From: an uncultured Hyphomicrobiales bacterium
GTDB taxonomy: Bacteria; Pseudomonadota; Alphaproteobacteria; Rhizobiales; Beijerinckiaceae
NCBI GenBank assembly: GCA_903931945.1
Contig: CAIZEI010000128.1
Span: 1-39,816, forward strand
Reading direction: 5' to 3'
Length of the DNA: 39,816 nucleotides
Part shown: one piece after another, positions 26,372 to 37,041 of the stretch
Position numbering within the stretch: position 1 is the first letter of the stretch
Layout: each line of letters starts with the position of its first letter
The notes under the pieces: generated by a model
Databases searched by the model: none
Told to the model about the DNA's origin: nothing
The model's input: the letters and a program-made list of their open reading frames with translations, nothing else
Program-made: the position numbers and the translations under genes

Positions 26372-27235
26372 TCACACCGGAACGACGCTGCCGCCAACGG
26401 TGGTGCGCAGCATGAGCCGGCGCTGATCGGACGGGAAATCATCGCGCGCATGGGTCGAACAGCGATTGTCCCACAGCAGCGCATCGCCCACACGCCATTT
26501 GTGGCGATAGACGAATTCAGCTTTCTCGGTGTGGTCGAACAGGGCTTCGAGCAACGGTCCCGCTTCCTCGTCGCTCATTCCCTCAATTCCTGTCGTCATC
26601 AGCCGGTTGACGTAGGTCGCCTTGCGCCCTGTCTTATCGTGCGTGCGAAAGATCGGATGCACGGATTCAGCATGCGCCTCGGTTCCTTTGCCATCGCCGC
26701 GCTGCGTCGAGCCATAATTGTAAAAATGCCTGGCTCGCTTGCCTTCGAGCTTTGCTTTCAAGGCCGGATCGAGCGTTTCATAGGCGGCATAACCGCTGGC
26801 GAACAGGGTGTCGCCGCCATAGCTGGGGATTTCGAGCGAATAAAGCATTGTTCCGTCGTGCGGAATGGCGTGATGGATCATGTCATGATGGAACATCATC
26901 TCGCCATCCGGCAGGGCGCCAATCGGCTCGCCATTCTCACGAATGTTCGAAATCATCATGATGCCGGGCAGCAGGCTCCTGAATCCCGGCGGAAAGTATT
27001 TTGGCGGGCGTCCCAAAGCCCCGATCGGTCCAAAATAGGATGTGAGACGCAACTGATCTTCCTGCGTCAGGGTCTGGTCGCGAAAAACGATGACGATATG
27101 GTCGAGCCAAGCCCTGTTGATAGCGGCGACATCCGCCTCGCCAAGCGGCCTTGACAGGTCGAGCCCGCGCAATTCCGCGCCGATATGGGGCGATAGCGGA
27201 ATAACCTCAAGCTTGCTGGTTGTCATCATGTTCAT
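26372..27235 (-). CDS. TauD/TfdA-family Fe(II)/2-oxoglutarate dioxygenase
   Basis: The 287-residue enzyme has the complete TauD facial triad: H116-x-D118 in MMFHHDMIHH and the distal H262 in CSTHARDDF. The 2-oxoglutarate arginines R273 and R277 lie 11 and 15 residues beyond that histidine, as in E. coli TauD. The N-terminal IPLSPHIGAELRGLDLSRPL is also typical. Such enzymes oxidise taurine, aryloxyacids, alkyl sulfates and many other small acids. A second in-frame ATG (third codon) is possible. It lies 111 bases downstream of tolB on the same strand, where pal is usually found, but shares no function with the tol genes. Confidence 0.9.
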   Translation of the reverse strand: MNMMTTSKLEVIPLSPHIGAELRGLDLSRPLGEADVAAINRAWLDHIVIVFRDQTLTQEDQLRLTSYFGPIGALGRPPKYFPPGFRSLLPGIMMISNIRENGEPIGALPDGEMMFHHDMIHHAIPHDGTMLYSLEIPSYGGDTLFASGYAAYETLDPALKAKLEGKRARHFYNYGSTQRGDGKGTEAHAESVHPIFRTHDKTGRKATYVNRLMTTGIEGMSDEEAGPLLEALFDHTEKAEFVYRHKWRVGDALLWDNRCSTHARDDFPSDQRRLMLRTTVGGSVVPV

Positions 27236-27346
27236 GGCGCATCCTCCGCGCTAGATTTGGCGGGATCATAGGCGCCAGAGCAGGAGCGCGCAAGCAAAGG
27301 GCAAGGTCGGTCGTGGGTCAGTTTGAAATTCAACAAAGCTTCCGCC

Positions 27347-28669
27347 CTACCCCAGCAGCGGCGACCATGAGGGGTCGCTGGCGAAAGAGGGCGTCGGCAC
27401 AGGAAACTCGCCGCGTCCAAACACATCGCACATGAAGAGTTTCGGGCCGGCGCTGCCCTGCGGCTCGCGGAAGAACATGACATAGAGCCCGTTTGGCGCC
27501 CAGGTTGGCCCCTCATTGTGAAACCCTTCCGTCAGAATGCGCTCGCCCGAGCCATCGGGTTTCATGACGCCAATGCCAAAGGCGCCGGCCTTTTGTCGCG
27601 TGAAGGCAATGTAATCGCCCTTCGGAGACCAGACCGGCGTCGAATAACGTGCGCCTTCGCCATGCGAAAGCCTTTGCGCATCGCCGCCACCGGCGCTCAT
27701 GATGTAGATTTGCTGTGTGCCGCCACGATCGGATTCAAACACGATCTGCCGTCCGTCCGGCGAATAGGATGGCGACGTGTCGATCGCCTGCGTGTTGGTC
27801 AGCCGCATGGGCGAGCGCGAGCGCAGATCCATGGAAAATATGTTCGAGGCCGCGCCCTGCGCAATCGACATCACAAGACGTTGTCCATCAGGAGAAAATC
27901 GCGGACTGAACGACATGCCGGGGAATTTGCCGACGATTTCGCTCTGCCGCGTTTCGATATTCAACAGATAGACCTGCGGATCGCCGGCGCCGAACGACAT
28001 ATAGGTCAGCTCCTGCGCATTCGGCGAAAAGCGCGGCGTCAGGATAAGATCGTCGCCGCCGGTGAGTTGCGACATGTTGGCGCCGTCCTGATCCATGATC
28101 GCCAGGCGTTTGACTCGGCGTTCCTTGGGGCCGGTCTCGTTGACAAAGGCGACGCGGCTGTCGAACCAGCCTTTTTCACCCGTGATCCGATTGAAAATCA
28201 GGTCCGAAATGATATGCGCAACCCGGCGAACATCGCCCGCGCCAGTCGCGTATTGCTGACCGGCGACCTGTTGCCCGGTGGCGATATCCCAAAGGCGGAA
28301 TTCAGTCTTGATCTTGCCATCGCCCCCGTGTGTGCAGCGCCCGGTCACCAGGAATTGCGCACTGAGCATTTTCCACTGATCGAATGCGGGCGCGTCAGGA
28401 TTGGTCTGCTTTTCGAAAAATGTTTTCGAATCCAGCGGCGTGATGAACACCGAACGCCGGAAATTATTAGTGATGACCGACGTCAGCAGCCCCCCGTCCT
28501 GCGGGTCGCCCTGAAAATTCGTCACGGCGATCGGCACAGGCTTGAAGGCGCCGCCGGGCCGGATGTCCAGATAGGGCGCCTGCTGGGCGCGCGCGGGCGC
28601 AACAAACGATCCCAATGGGAGCGCCGAAACGAGGCCAACCGCCCGGCGCCGGGTCAACAAAAATGACAT
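27347..28669 (-). CDS. tolB: Tol-Pal system periplasmic protein TolB
   Basis: The 440-residue protein has an N-terminal export signal ending near APARAQ, an N-terminal domain with [11 protein letters not shown], and a six-bladed beta-propeller. The propeller repeats are visible as [35 protein letters not shown] and [11 protein letters not shown]. TolB links TolA and Pal between the membranes and supports outer-membrane constriction at division. Length and motifs are standard. It is the last tol gene of the operon in this window; pal does not follow, and a TauD-type dioxygenase lies there instead. Confidence 0.95.
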   Translation of the reverse strand: MSFLLTRRRAVGLVSALPLGSFVAPARAQQAPYLDIRPGGAFKPVPIAVTNFQGDPQDGGLLTSVITNNFRRSVFITPLDSKTFFEKQTNPDAPAFDQWKMLSAQFLVTGRCTHGGDGKIKTEFRLWDIATGQQVAGQQYATGAGDVRRVAHIISDLIFNRITGEKGWFDSRVAFVNETGPKERRVKRLAIMDQDGANMSQLTGGDDLILTPRFSPNAQELTYMSFGAGDPQVYLLNIETRQSEIVGKFPGMSFSPRFSPDGQRLVMSIAQGAASNIFSMDLRSRSPMRLTNTQAIDTSPSYSPDGRQIVFESDRGGTQQIYIMSAGGGDAQRLSHGEGARYSTPVWSPKGDYIAFTRQKAGAFGIGVMKPDGSGERILTEGFHNEGPTWAPNGLYVMFFREPQGSAGPKLFMCDVFGRGEFPVPTPSFASDPSWSPLLG

Positions 28670-28714
28670 GCTGTTATCTTCCGGAAAGTTTTGTGCAATT
28701 GACGGACGATGTGT

Positions 28715-29779
28715 TCATCCCGCCATCTCCTCGGGATCGAACCGCAGAATGCGCGCTTTCCACTGATCGAAATAAGGCGCGAATTGCGGCGGAATTTTCA
28801 GCGGATCGCAGCGACGCACCGCGCGCAGGGCGCTGTCGGCGAGGTTGCGCACATTTGGATCGGTCGGCGGATTGAGCAGGGACGGCTGCCCTGCAAGCCT
28901 GCCGGTCTCATCATAGGCGACCCTGATCTGCGGGATATAATGCGTTTCGCCCGCCAGCCCGAGATAGGACCAGCATTTCTTGTATTGGTCCTGCAACAGC
29001 GCATCGAGTTGTCCCCACATCGATGGAGACATTTTGGCCGCTGTGCCGGTGGTCGCGCCGATGGAAGCGGTCTGATTCACCGCCCGTCCCGTCGAGGGCT
29101 TTTGTCCTGGCTCTTCGTGCGACAGAAGTTTCGTCAACGAATCCGTGTCGAATTTGTGCCTCGTCTCATTGCTGTCATCGCCGGATTTCGGTCGGGAGGG
29201 AGGCTTTGGCGCATCATTCGCCTGCTGGTCAGCTTTCGCGTCAGCCAGCAGTTTGGACAGCGCCGACTTGTCGAGCGGCTTTTGCTCGGGCGCGGGCTTC
29301 TGCGCCGGGACAGACCGCACCGGGGGCTTGGGCGGTTCGATCACTTCGGCATCTGGTTTTGGCGGCGGTTCAGGCGTCTTTTCGGCTTTCGGCGGCGCAG
29401 GCTGGGGCGGCGGCGGCAGAGCGGCGACCTTGCGCGGCGGCGTCGGCGTATCGTCATCCTCGCCGGGATCCGGAATGCGCTTTAATGGCGGCGGGGGTGT
29501 CGGCGTATCGACTTTGGCGATCACCGGAGGGGTCGGCTTTTTCTCTTCCACTTCGGCGACGCGGTCGGCTTTGGGCGGCGTGGGCTTGGTCGCCTTGGCG
29601 GTCTTTTCGCCTTTGGTCATTTCATTGAACTGCTTGTCGGTAATAACATCGACAGGCGCCGATTCCTGCGGCGCATCCAGCGGTCTGGCGTCAGAGAAAA
29701 CCACAAATGTCAGCAGGAGCAGCGCGAGATGCGCTGCTCCGGAAACATAAACGCCAGGTTCGCTCGACGTAATCCGCAA
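28715..29779 (-). CDS. tolA: TolA-like envelope protein
   Basis: The 354-residue protein has one N-terminal membrane helix (about residues 13-28), a long proline-, lysine- and alanine-rich middle region (about 60-200) that can span the periplasm, and a C-terminal globular part (WGQLDALLQDQYKKCWSY...) of the TonB/TolA C-terminal type. TolA transmits proton-motive force from TolQR to TolB and Pal. The middle is proline-rich (PTPPKAD, PTPPPPLKR), not the helical Ala/Lys/Glu-rich arm of enterobacterial TolA, as is common in alphaproteobacteria. It starts nine bases after tolR, consistent with one transcript. Confidence 0.9.
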   Translation of the reverse strand: MRITSSEPGVYVSGAAHLALLLLTFVVFSDARPLDAPQESAPVDVITDKQFNEMTKGEKTAKATKPTPPKADRVAEVEEKKPTPPVIAKVDTPTPPPPLKRIPDPGEDDDTPTPPRKVAALPPPPQPAPPKAEKTPEPPPKPDAEVIEPPKPPVRSVPAQKPAPEQKPLDKSALSKLLADAKADQQANDAPKPPSRPKSGDDSNETRHKFDTDSLTKLLSHEEPGQKPSTGRAVNQTASIGATTGTAAKMSPSMWGQLDALLQDQYKKCWSYLGLAGETHYIPQIRVAYDETGRLAGQPSLLNPPTDPNVRNLADSALRAVRRCDPLKIPPQFAPYFDQWKARILRFDPEEMAG

Positions 29780-29788
29780 AGCCTCAGC

Positions 29789-30244
29789 TCACTTCTTCTC
29801 TTGCTCGGTCACAAGCGCAACTTTTTTGAAACCCGCTGAAATAATGGTCGACATGACCTGCGCGACACGCCCGTAATTGACCTGCTTTGCGCCACGCACA
29901 TAGATGCGCTCGTCAAAGCCGCCCTTGGCGAGTCCCTGCAATTTCTCAACCAGCGTTTCAAGCGGCACAGGCTGATCCATCAGGTAGATATCGCCTTTAT
30001 CATCGACTGCGACGCTGATCGGCTTTTGATCGACGTTCAGCGCTCCCGCCTTTGTTTCAGGCAGGTCAATCGGCACGCCTGTAGCCAGCAGCGGCGCAGC
30101 GACCATGAAAATGATCAGAAGAACCAGCATGACGTCGATGAAGGGCGTCATGTTGATTTCGCACATGGCGCCATAGCGCGGAACGCCGCGCCGGCGCCTG
30201 CCGCCTTTATGCCCGGCTGCGGCTGCTGAAATGCCCATTGCCAT
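29789..30244 (-). CDS. tolR: TolR/ExbD-family proton-channel subunit
   Basis: The 151-residue protein has a basic cytoplasmic start (GHKGGRRRRGVPR), then INMTPFIDVMLVLLIIFMV with the essential membrane aspartate D37, and a periplasmic domain ending KKVALVTEQEKK. TolR with TolQ uses the proton gradient to energise TolA. It begins five bases after the tolQ stop and is followed nine bases later by tolA. The order tolQ-tolR-tolA-tolB identifies it as TolR, not ExbD. Confidence 0.95.
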   Translation of the reverse strand: MAMGISAAAAGHKGGRRRRGVPRYGAMCEINMTPFIDVMLVLLIIFMVAAPLLATGVPIDLPETKAGALNVDQKPISVAVDDKGDIYLMDQPVPLETLVEKLQGLAKGGFDERIYVRGAKQVNYGRVAQVMSTIISAGFKKVALVTEQEKK

Positions 30245-30249
30245 TCTCC

Positions 30250-30984
30250 TTAAGCAGCGCGGTCGCGTTCATTGGCGACGTGCTGGTCGATCTGCCGCGA
30301 CAGGATCGAGGAAAATTCGTCGGCGAAGGATTCCATCCGCGCCTGCGAGCGCGCAACCTTGCCCTGCAAAATATTGTAGAAAATCAGCGCCGGAATAGCG
30401 GCAAAAAGGCCGATGGCTGTCGCAAACAGCGCCTCCGCGATACCAGGCGCGACGACCGCCAGCGACGTGTTTTTGGAGGCCGCAATCGAGCGAAACGAAC
30501 TCATAATGCCCCAGACCGTGCCGAACAGGCCCACAAAGGGGCCTGCCGAGGCGACGGAAGCCAGCACGAGAAGGTTCGATTCCAGCCGCTCGACTTCACG
30601 GGCGATGGTCACGTCGAGCACTTTTTCGATCCGCGAATGCAGGCTCATGAATGCCGAGGATGCGCCGGAAAAGGACCGTTTCCACTCGCGCATAGCGGCG
30701 ACAAAGAGCGAGGCCATGCCAGACGTCGGCTTTTTCAACAGCGAGGTGTAAAGGTCCTCCAGCGAATTGCCGGACCAGAAACTTTCCTCGAACTGATCCA
30801 TATCCTTCTGGATCCGGTAGAAGAGACGGGCTTTGTTGACGATGATCGTCCAGCACCAGAACGAGGCGCAAAGCAGCCCGATCATGACCAGCTTGACGAC
30901 AAAATGCGCCGACCAGAACATTCCCAGCAGGGAAACTTCGGTTGGCGCGGAGGTGACGCCAGATACAAGATCGGCAGGGTTCAT
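30250..30984 (-). CDS. tolQ: TolQ proton-channel subunit
   Basis: The 244-residue protein is a MotA/TolQ/ExbB-family membrane protein with three helices. The first is at about residues 22-46 (MFWSAHFVVKLVMIGLL); the last two flank the proline- and glycine-rich SVASAGPFVGLFGTVWGIM segment, the family hallmark. I start at 30984 because GAAGGATTTGAAACG precedes that ATG and the family N-terminus (MNPADLV) begins there; the frame is open 39 codons further upstream without support. It heads the tol operon. The YbgC thioesterase gene often found upstream is absent; a divergent small secreted protein is there instead. Confidence 0.94.
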   Translation of the reverse strand: MNPADLVSGVTSAPTEVSLLGMFWSAHFVVKLVMIGLLCASFWCWTIIVNKARLFYRIQKDMDQFEESFWSGNSLEDLYTSLLKKPTSGMASLFVAAMREWKRSFSGASSAFMSLHSRIEKVLDVTIAREVERLESNLLVLASVASAGPFVGLFGTVWGIMSSFRSIAASKNTSLAVVAPGIAEALFATAIGLFAAIPALIFYNILQGKVARSQARMESFADEFSSILSRQIDQHVANERDRAA

Positions 30985-31170
30985 CGTTTCAAATCCTTCA
31001 AATACCGGTATGGCGGGGATGGCTGCCCCACCCTCGCCGCAAATTCGGTCAATTCTGGGGCTTGGGCGTCGCGTCGCCAAAGCCGATGTTTGTAAGCGCA
31101 AGTTAAGAACCTGTCAGGGTTAAGACCCGGTTACCAGAGCCCTCCAGGACGTCTCAAAGGAGAGGAAAAC

Positions 31171-31470
31171 ATGAAGATTGCCACGTTTACCGCCGCCGCA
31201 ATGGCGACTTCGGTCCTCGTCGGCCCTGCTCTGGCGGCGGGCCGGGCCTCCACCACGACCATGAGTTGCGCGCAGGCCAAGGCCACAGTCGATCGCAGCG
31301 GCGCCGTTGTGCTTGGCACAGGCGGGCAGACCTATGACCGTTTCGTGCGGCAGGGAAATTTCTGCCCGATCGGCACCTTCGCGCGCCCGGCCTGGGCGCC
31401 GACGCGCGATAGCGCGCAATGCTATATCGGGTATTACTGCGCCTCGGCGCCGCCGTTTTTCCGCTGGTGA
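31171..31470 (+). CDS. Small secreted protein with four cysteines, unknown function
   Basis: The 99-residue product has a clear signal peptide (residues 1-23, ending GPALAAG) and a mature part of about 75 residues with four cysteines (C33, C65, C84, C90), enough for two disulfide bonds, and an aromatic tail APPFFRW. The ribosome site AAGGAGAGG is strong. I recognise no named domain; similar short secreted proteins are common in Hyphomicrobiales. It is divergent from tolQ and followed 47 bases later by an aldo/keto reductase gene. Secretion is well supported; the role is unknown. Confidence 0.78.
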   Translation: MKIATFTAAAMATSVLVGPALAAGRASTTTMSCAQAKATVDRSGAVVLGTGGQTYDRFVRQGNFCPIGTFARPAWAPTRDSAQCYIGYYCASAPPFFRW

Positions 31471-31517
31471 ACGGCGCCACCCGATGACCGGACGTTCGAA
31501 GGGGTTATGAGGGGCAT

Positions 31518-32534
31518 ATGCGTTACCGGCGGATGGGCGATAGCAGCCTCAAACTTTCTGAAATCGCCTTTGGCTGCGGCGGCAACGCCGGACTGATGAC
31601 GCGCGGCTCGCCAGCCGAACAGACGCGGGCGATCGCGCGCGCGCTTGAACTGGGAATTACCTATTTCGACAATGCGCCGGATTATGCGGCAGGCGTGGCG
31701 GAACAAAATCTGGGTCGAGCCTTGCGCGAATTGAAAGCGCGGCCGATCGTCAATTCCAAGGTCGAAATTCGCGCCGCCGATCTTGGCGATATCGCAGGGC
31801 ATGTCGTGCGCTCGGTTGACGCCAGCCTTGCGCGGCTCGGCCTCGAGCATCTCGATATCGTGCAAATCCACAACGGCCCGTCGCTGCGCAACCCTGGCAT
31901 TGAAGGCAAGGACTATCGGCAGCTGTGGATTGAAGACTACTTGCGACCCAATGGCGCGCTGGAGGGCGTGCATCGCCTGTTGAAGGCCGGGAAGGCGCGA
32001 TATGCAGGCTTCATTTGCCGGGGCAACGACATTGAGGCGGTGCGCAAGCTCTTTGACACCGGCGTTTTCAAGCTGATTAACGTTCCCTATACGCTTGTCA
32101 ATCCCACTGCAGGCTATGAAAAGCCTGCCGACCTTGACGCCAAAAGCGATTTTGGCGGCGTGCTGAACGAGGCCCATTCGCGTGGCATTGGCGCGGCGAT
32201 CTATTCCCCGCTCGCCAGTGGATTGATTACAGAAGAGACCGCCGACGGACGCGGCCAGCATCCCCTGGCGCGCGTCAACGCAGAGGGCGAGACAGCGCTC
32301 CGCCACCAGAAAATCGCACAAAGCCTGCGCTTCCTCGGCGAACGCGAAGGTTTGACTCTCCCGCAGATCGGCTATCGCTTTATTCTGGATCATACTGGCG
32401 TCACCACTGTTCTTGGCGGCTTTTCCAGCGCCGAGCAGATCGAACAACTGGTTCCGGTGACCGAAGCGGCGCCTTTCAACCCGGAAGCGATGGCGCGGCT
32501 GAACGCGCTGTGGGCGAGCGGGTTTGGCGTTTAG
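31518..32534 (+). CDS. Aldo/keto reductase
   Basis: The 338-residue TIM-barrel oxidoreductase carries the full catalytic tetrad: D51 and Y56 in YFDNAPDYAAGVAEQNLG, K81 in IVNSKVEI, and H118 in DIVQIHNGP. The C-terminal NADPH-binding part includes VTTVLGGFSSAEQIEQL. The family reduces aldehydes and ketones; the D-threo-aldose dehydrogenase/YdjG-like branch is the nearest by look. A degenerate copy of its last 15 codons appears 450 bases downstream (32986-33033). Its stop overlaps that of a convergent small lipoprotein gene by four bases. Confidence 0.92.
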   Translation: MRYRRMGDSSLKLSEIAFGCGGNAGLMTRGSPAEQTRAIARALELGITYFDNAPDYAAGVAEQNLGRALRELKARPIVNSKVEIRAADLGDIAGHVVRSVDASLARLGLEHLDIVQIHNGPSLRNPGIEGKDYRQLWIEDYLRPNGALEGVHRLLKAGKARYAGFICRGNDIEAVRKLFDTGVFKLINVPYTLVNPTAGYEKPADLDAKSDFGGVLNEAHSRGIGAAIYSPLASGLITEETADGRGQHPLARVNAEGETALRHQKIAQSLRFLGEREGLTLPQIGYRFILDHTGVTTVLGGFSSAEQIEQLVPVTEAAPFNPEAMARLNALWASGFGV

Positions 32535-32842
32535 CCGCACCAGCCCGACACGGTGCTGCAGAGCCAGCCAGTGTCGAGCCTGTACTCGGTCGGGCTGCGG
32601 ATGGTCGCATGCATCGTATAAAATTTTCCAAATTTGGCGGGGCAGGACTCGCCCGTGACGACAATGTGGTATTGTCCGTGCAGCGTGACGCCGTAATTGT
32701 GGCCGTTGCCGCTTACCAATTTCTGGCATCCTGGAAAATGCGATTTGACCCAGTGAATGCTCGTTTCCGCTGCCAGCGTCCGAGTGCAACTGGTTATCAA
32801 TATCGCACACCCTATGAGCGAAATCGAAGCAATCGTCTTCAA
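32531..32842 (-). CDS. Small putative lipoprotein, unknown function
   Basis: Read from a TTG at 32842, the 103-residue product has a lysine, a short hydrophobic stretch (IASISLIGCAILI) and a lipobox ITSC with C19, so it may be a lipoprotein. The mature part has five further cysteines (GCQKL, ESCPAK, WLCSTVSGWCG among them) and no domain I know. GGGAGATAG lies before the TTG. The frame is open to an ATG at 32908, but the extra 22 residues are basic and disrupt the signal. A TATAAT hexamer on the same strand lies 53 bases upstream. Whether the start is TTG or ATG is uncertain. Confidence 0.6.
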   Translation of the reverse strand: MKTIASISLIGCAILITSCTRTLAAETSIHWVKSHFPGCQKLVSGNGHNYGVTLHGQYHIVVTGESCPAKFGKFYTMHATIRSPTEYRLDTGWLCSTVSGWCG

Positions 32843-32894
32843 GGCGCTATCTCCCGATGCTAGGACGCGCTGACGGCGTCGTTTGGGACAGGAT

Positions 32895-32900
32895 ATTATA
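32895..32900 (-). promoter_or_regulatory. Possible -10 box for the small lipoprotein gene
   Basis: The minus strand reads TATAAT here inside a short AT-rich island that stands out from the GC-rich surroundings. It lies 53 bases before the proposed TTG start. No good -35 hexamer was found at 16-18 bases spacing, so the call is tentative. Confidence 0.3.
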
Positions 32901-32985
32901 GTTATCAAAAGATCATAATACGTGCTCAGGGACAGGGTGGGCCATTCATCCGTTCATCCGGAACTCACCGCAATGTTGAGCGAAG

Positions 32986-33033
32986 GAACTGGCGCAACTG
33001 AAAGCGCTGTGGGAGAGTGTTTTTGCTGCTTGA
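32986..33033 (+). pseudogene. Remnant of an aldo/keto reductase 3' end
   Basis: Sixteen codons read ELAQLKALWESVFAA and a stop. This matches the end of the intact aldo/keto reductase upstream (MARLNALWASGFGV) and the usual family tail. An in-frame stop lies just before it and no further homology extends upstream, so only the tip of a second reductase gene survives, immediately before the Bug-type receptor gene. Confidence 0.5.
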
Positions 33034-33069
33034 GGCTGTAGCGATGTTTTTGTCCGCGCGGAGACCCTG

Positions 33070-34020
33070 ATGAGAGGCCGATTGTTCATTGCGCTGCTGG
33101 GCGTCTGCGCCGGCCTTTGCGGCGCTGTGCAGGCGCAAACGTTCCCCGACCGCGCCATTCAATTGATTGTGCCATTCTCGCCCGGCACATCGCCCGATAT
33201 TGTTGCGCGCGGCCTCGCCGAACGATTGACAGAGAGCCTTGGTCAGCCCGTGCTAACCGTGGATCGCGAGGGCGCCTCCGGCTCGATCGGCTATGCAACT
33301 GTCGCAGCGGCGGCGCCCGATGGCTATACGCTGGCTTTTGGACCGCAGGGACCGCTCACCGTCCTTCCAACGGCGCGCGCGCATTCCTCCTATACGCTCG
33401 ATTCCTTCGCGCCGGTCTGTCAGGTGTTCGAGGATATTTTCGCGCTTTTCGTCGGGCCGAATTCAACCATTGCCAATTTCAACGATCTTGTATCGAAGGC
33501 CAAAGCCAGACCGCTTTCGCTGACGTTCGGCAGTCCCGGCATTGCAACGGTGCCGCATTTGCAGGTCGAAAGTTTGCAACTTGCCGCCGGCGTCAGGATG
33601 AATCACGCGCCCTATCGTTCGGTGGCGCAGATGATTCAGGACGTGGTCGGCGGCAATGTCGATCTTGCGGTAGGATCCGTCGCCTCGATGCGGACGTCCA
33701 ACGCCCGTATTCTGGCGATCCTGAAATCGACCCCGAGCAACCTCTTCCCCGATGCGCCTGTTATCGGGCAGTTTGGCTACACAGTGTCGCAGACCAGTCT
33801 TGGCGGACTGTTCGCGCCGGCGGCAACGCCTGCGGATGTGCGGGCGCGTCTGGAAAAGGGATGCGCCGACGCCTTTGCAAATCCTGCATTCCAGAGGCTG
33901 GAAAGCGACGCAGGGATATCGCCGGTCTATCTCAATGCGAGCGAATTCGGCAAGCGCCTGGCAAGCGACAGGCAGGACAAGGCGGCGCTGATCAAAACGC
34001 TCGGCATTACGCTGGAATGA
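33070..34020 (+). CDS. TctC/Bug-family periplasmic solute-binding protein (second)
   Basis: The 316-residue product has a signal peptide (residues 1-23, ending GAVQAQ) and the classic Bug pattern: FPDRAIQLIVPFSPGTSPDIV at the mature N-terminus, VDREGASGSIGYATVAAAAPDG, FGSPGIATVPHLQVE, and a ligand-loop region with NHAPYRSVAQMIQDVVGG. It differs from the receptor at 17370, which has the FYKGKTVE-type start. No membrane components of a tripartite transporter are near. Bug receptors bind small organic or aromatic acids; the ligand cannot be told. Confidence 0.9.
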   Translation: MRGRLFIALLGVCAGLCGAVQAQTFPDRAIQLIVPFSPGTSPDIVARGLAERLTESLGQPVLTVDREGASGSIGYATVAAAAPDGYTLAFGPQGPLTVLPTARAHSSYTLDSFAPVCQVFEDIFALFVGPNSTIANFNDLVSKAKARPLSLTFGSPGIATVPHLQVESLQLAAGVRMNHAPYRSVAQMIQDVVGGNVDLAVGSVASMRTSNARILAILKSTPSNLFPDAPVIGQFGYTVSQTSLGGLFAPAATPADVRARLEKGCADAFANPAFQRLESDAGISPVYLNASEFGKRLASDRQDKAALIKTLGITLE

Positions 34021-34084
34021 GAGGCTTGGATTTACGCGTTCTCTTAACGCGAACCGGAATCCACTTCGCTTGAAAACGCTATGC

Positions 34085-34770
34085 CTACCGCCCGAAAATG
34101 CCTTTAAAAAACTGCGCGGTGGCGTTGCGCTTTTTCTTGCGCTGGAGTTCGCCTTCGTCGCGCACCCAGGCGGTTTGCACCACTTTGCGTTCGCCTGCGA
34201 ACGGAGGATGGCCATGCCAGGACTCCTCCGAGCGCAGGAAGGCGAACATCCAGCCCATGGTTGGCGGCACCTCGCAATCATAGGGCTCAAAACCATTGGG
34301 ACCGCGCAACACCCGCAGGCGACCCGCGCCATTATCGCCCCATTCGTCGTTGAGGTAGAACAGCACGGTCATGATTTGGCCTTGCCGTCCTGATGCGGCC
34401 TGCCATCCTTCAACTGGCTCAATTTGCGGATCGTGGTCAGGCGCGGATAGGGATGCAAATCGAGCCCCATCTTCTCGCTCATCATCTCTGAAAATTCCGG
34501 GCTCTCGATTTCATCGACCAGTTGCTTGAAGCGGCCTTTCAGCGCGACTTCATCGACTGTGAGAAATCCAGGCTTTGTGATGGGCGGGAAATCGGCGCGC
34601 AACGCCGGGATGGCGTCCGGCGCCAGCACGCCCGAGGCCATCATGAATGTATAGGGCGTAAGCGCGACCTCGGCGGCGCGGATCGCCTCGCGATTGATGA
34701 CGGGGTCGGCCCAGGGGTCTGAAACGCGTTGCGCGAAGGAAGCCGGTGTCGTTGCGCTTGCCAAAGTCAT
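34085..34770 (-). pseudogene. 2OG-Fe(II) oxygenase split by a one-base frameshift
   Basis: Two abutting frames together make one Fe(II)/2-oxoglutarate oxygenase of the prolyl-4-hydroxylase-like type (2OG-FeII_Oxy_3). The first (34770 to 34369, 133 codons) ends in GRPHQDGKAKS, carrying the HxD iron motif just before its stop. The second (34372 to 34085, 95 codons) begins MTVLFYLNDEWGDNGAGRLR and holds the distal histidine (SWHGHPPF) and the ligand arginine (GERKVVQTAW). Restoring one A in the AAA run at 34375-34377 (GCCAAAATCATG) joins them as GKAKIMTVLFYLND, the normal family reading. The break falls between essential residues, so neither half can work alone. The frames overlap as ATGA, so both might be translated. 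Confidence 0.8.
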
Positions 34771-34788
34771 GGAGCCATCCTCTTGTCG

Positions 34789-36897
<2,109 letters not shown>

Positions 36898-37041
36898 TTA
36901 GCGCGGCTCGGCGCGGCGGTGAAGACCCGCCCTTGACGAGCCGCCGCGATGGCGTGATGAAAGCCGCCAAATCCCTTCCTGGCGCGCCGGGAGGAGCGAC
37001 CACCGCCGCATTTCCGGGAAAGCCGGGATCGAGGAGACGAA

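Noticed and set aside
31434..32810. Open frame of 458 codons antisense to the aldo/keto reductase
   Set aside because: The reductase has a complete catalytic tetrad; the antisense frame has no homology.
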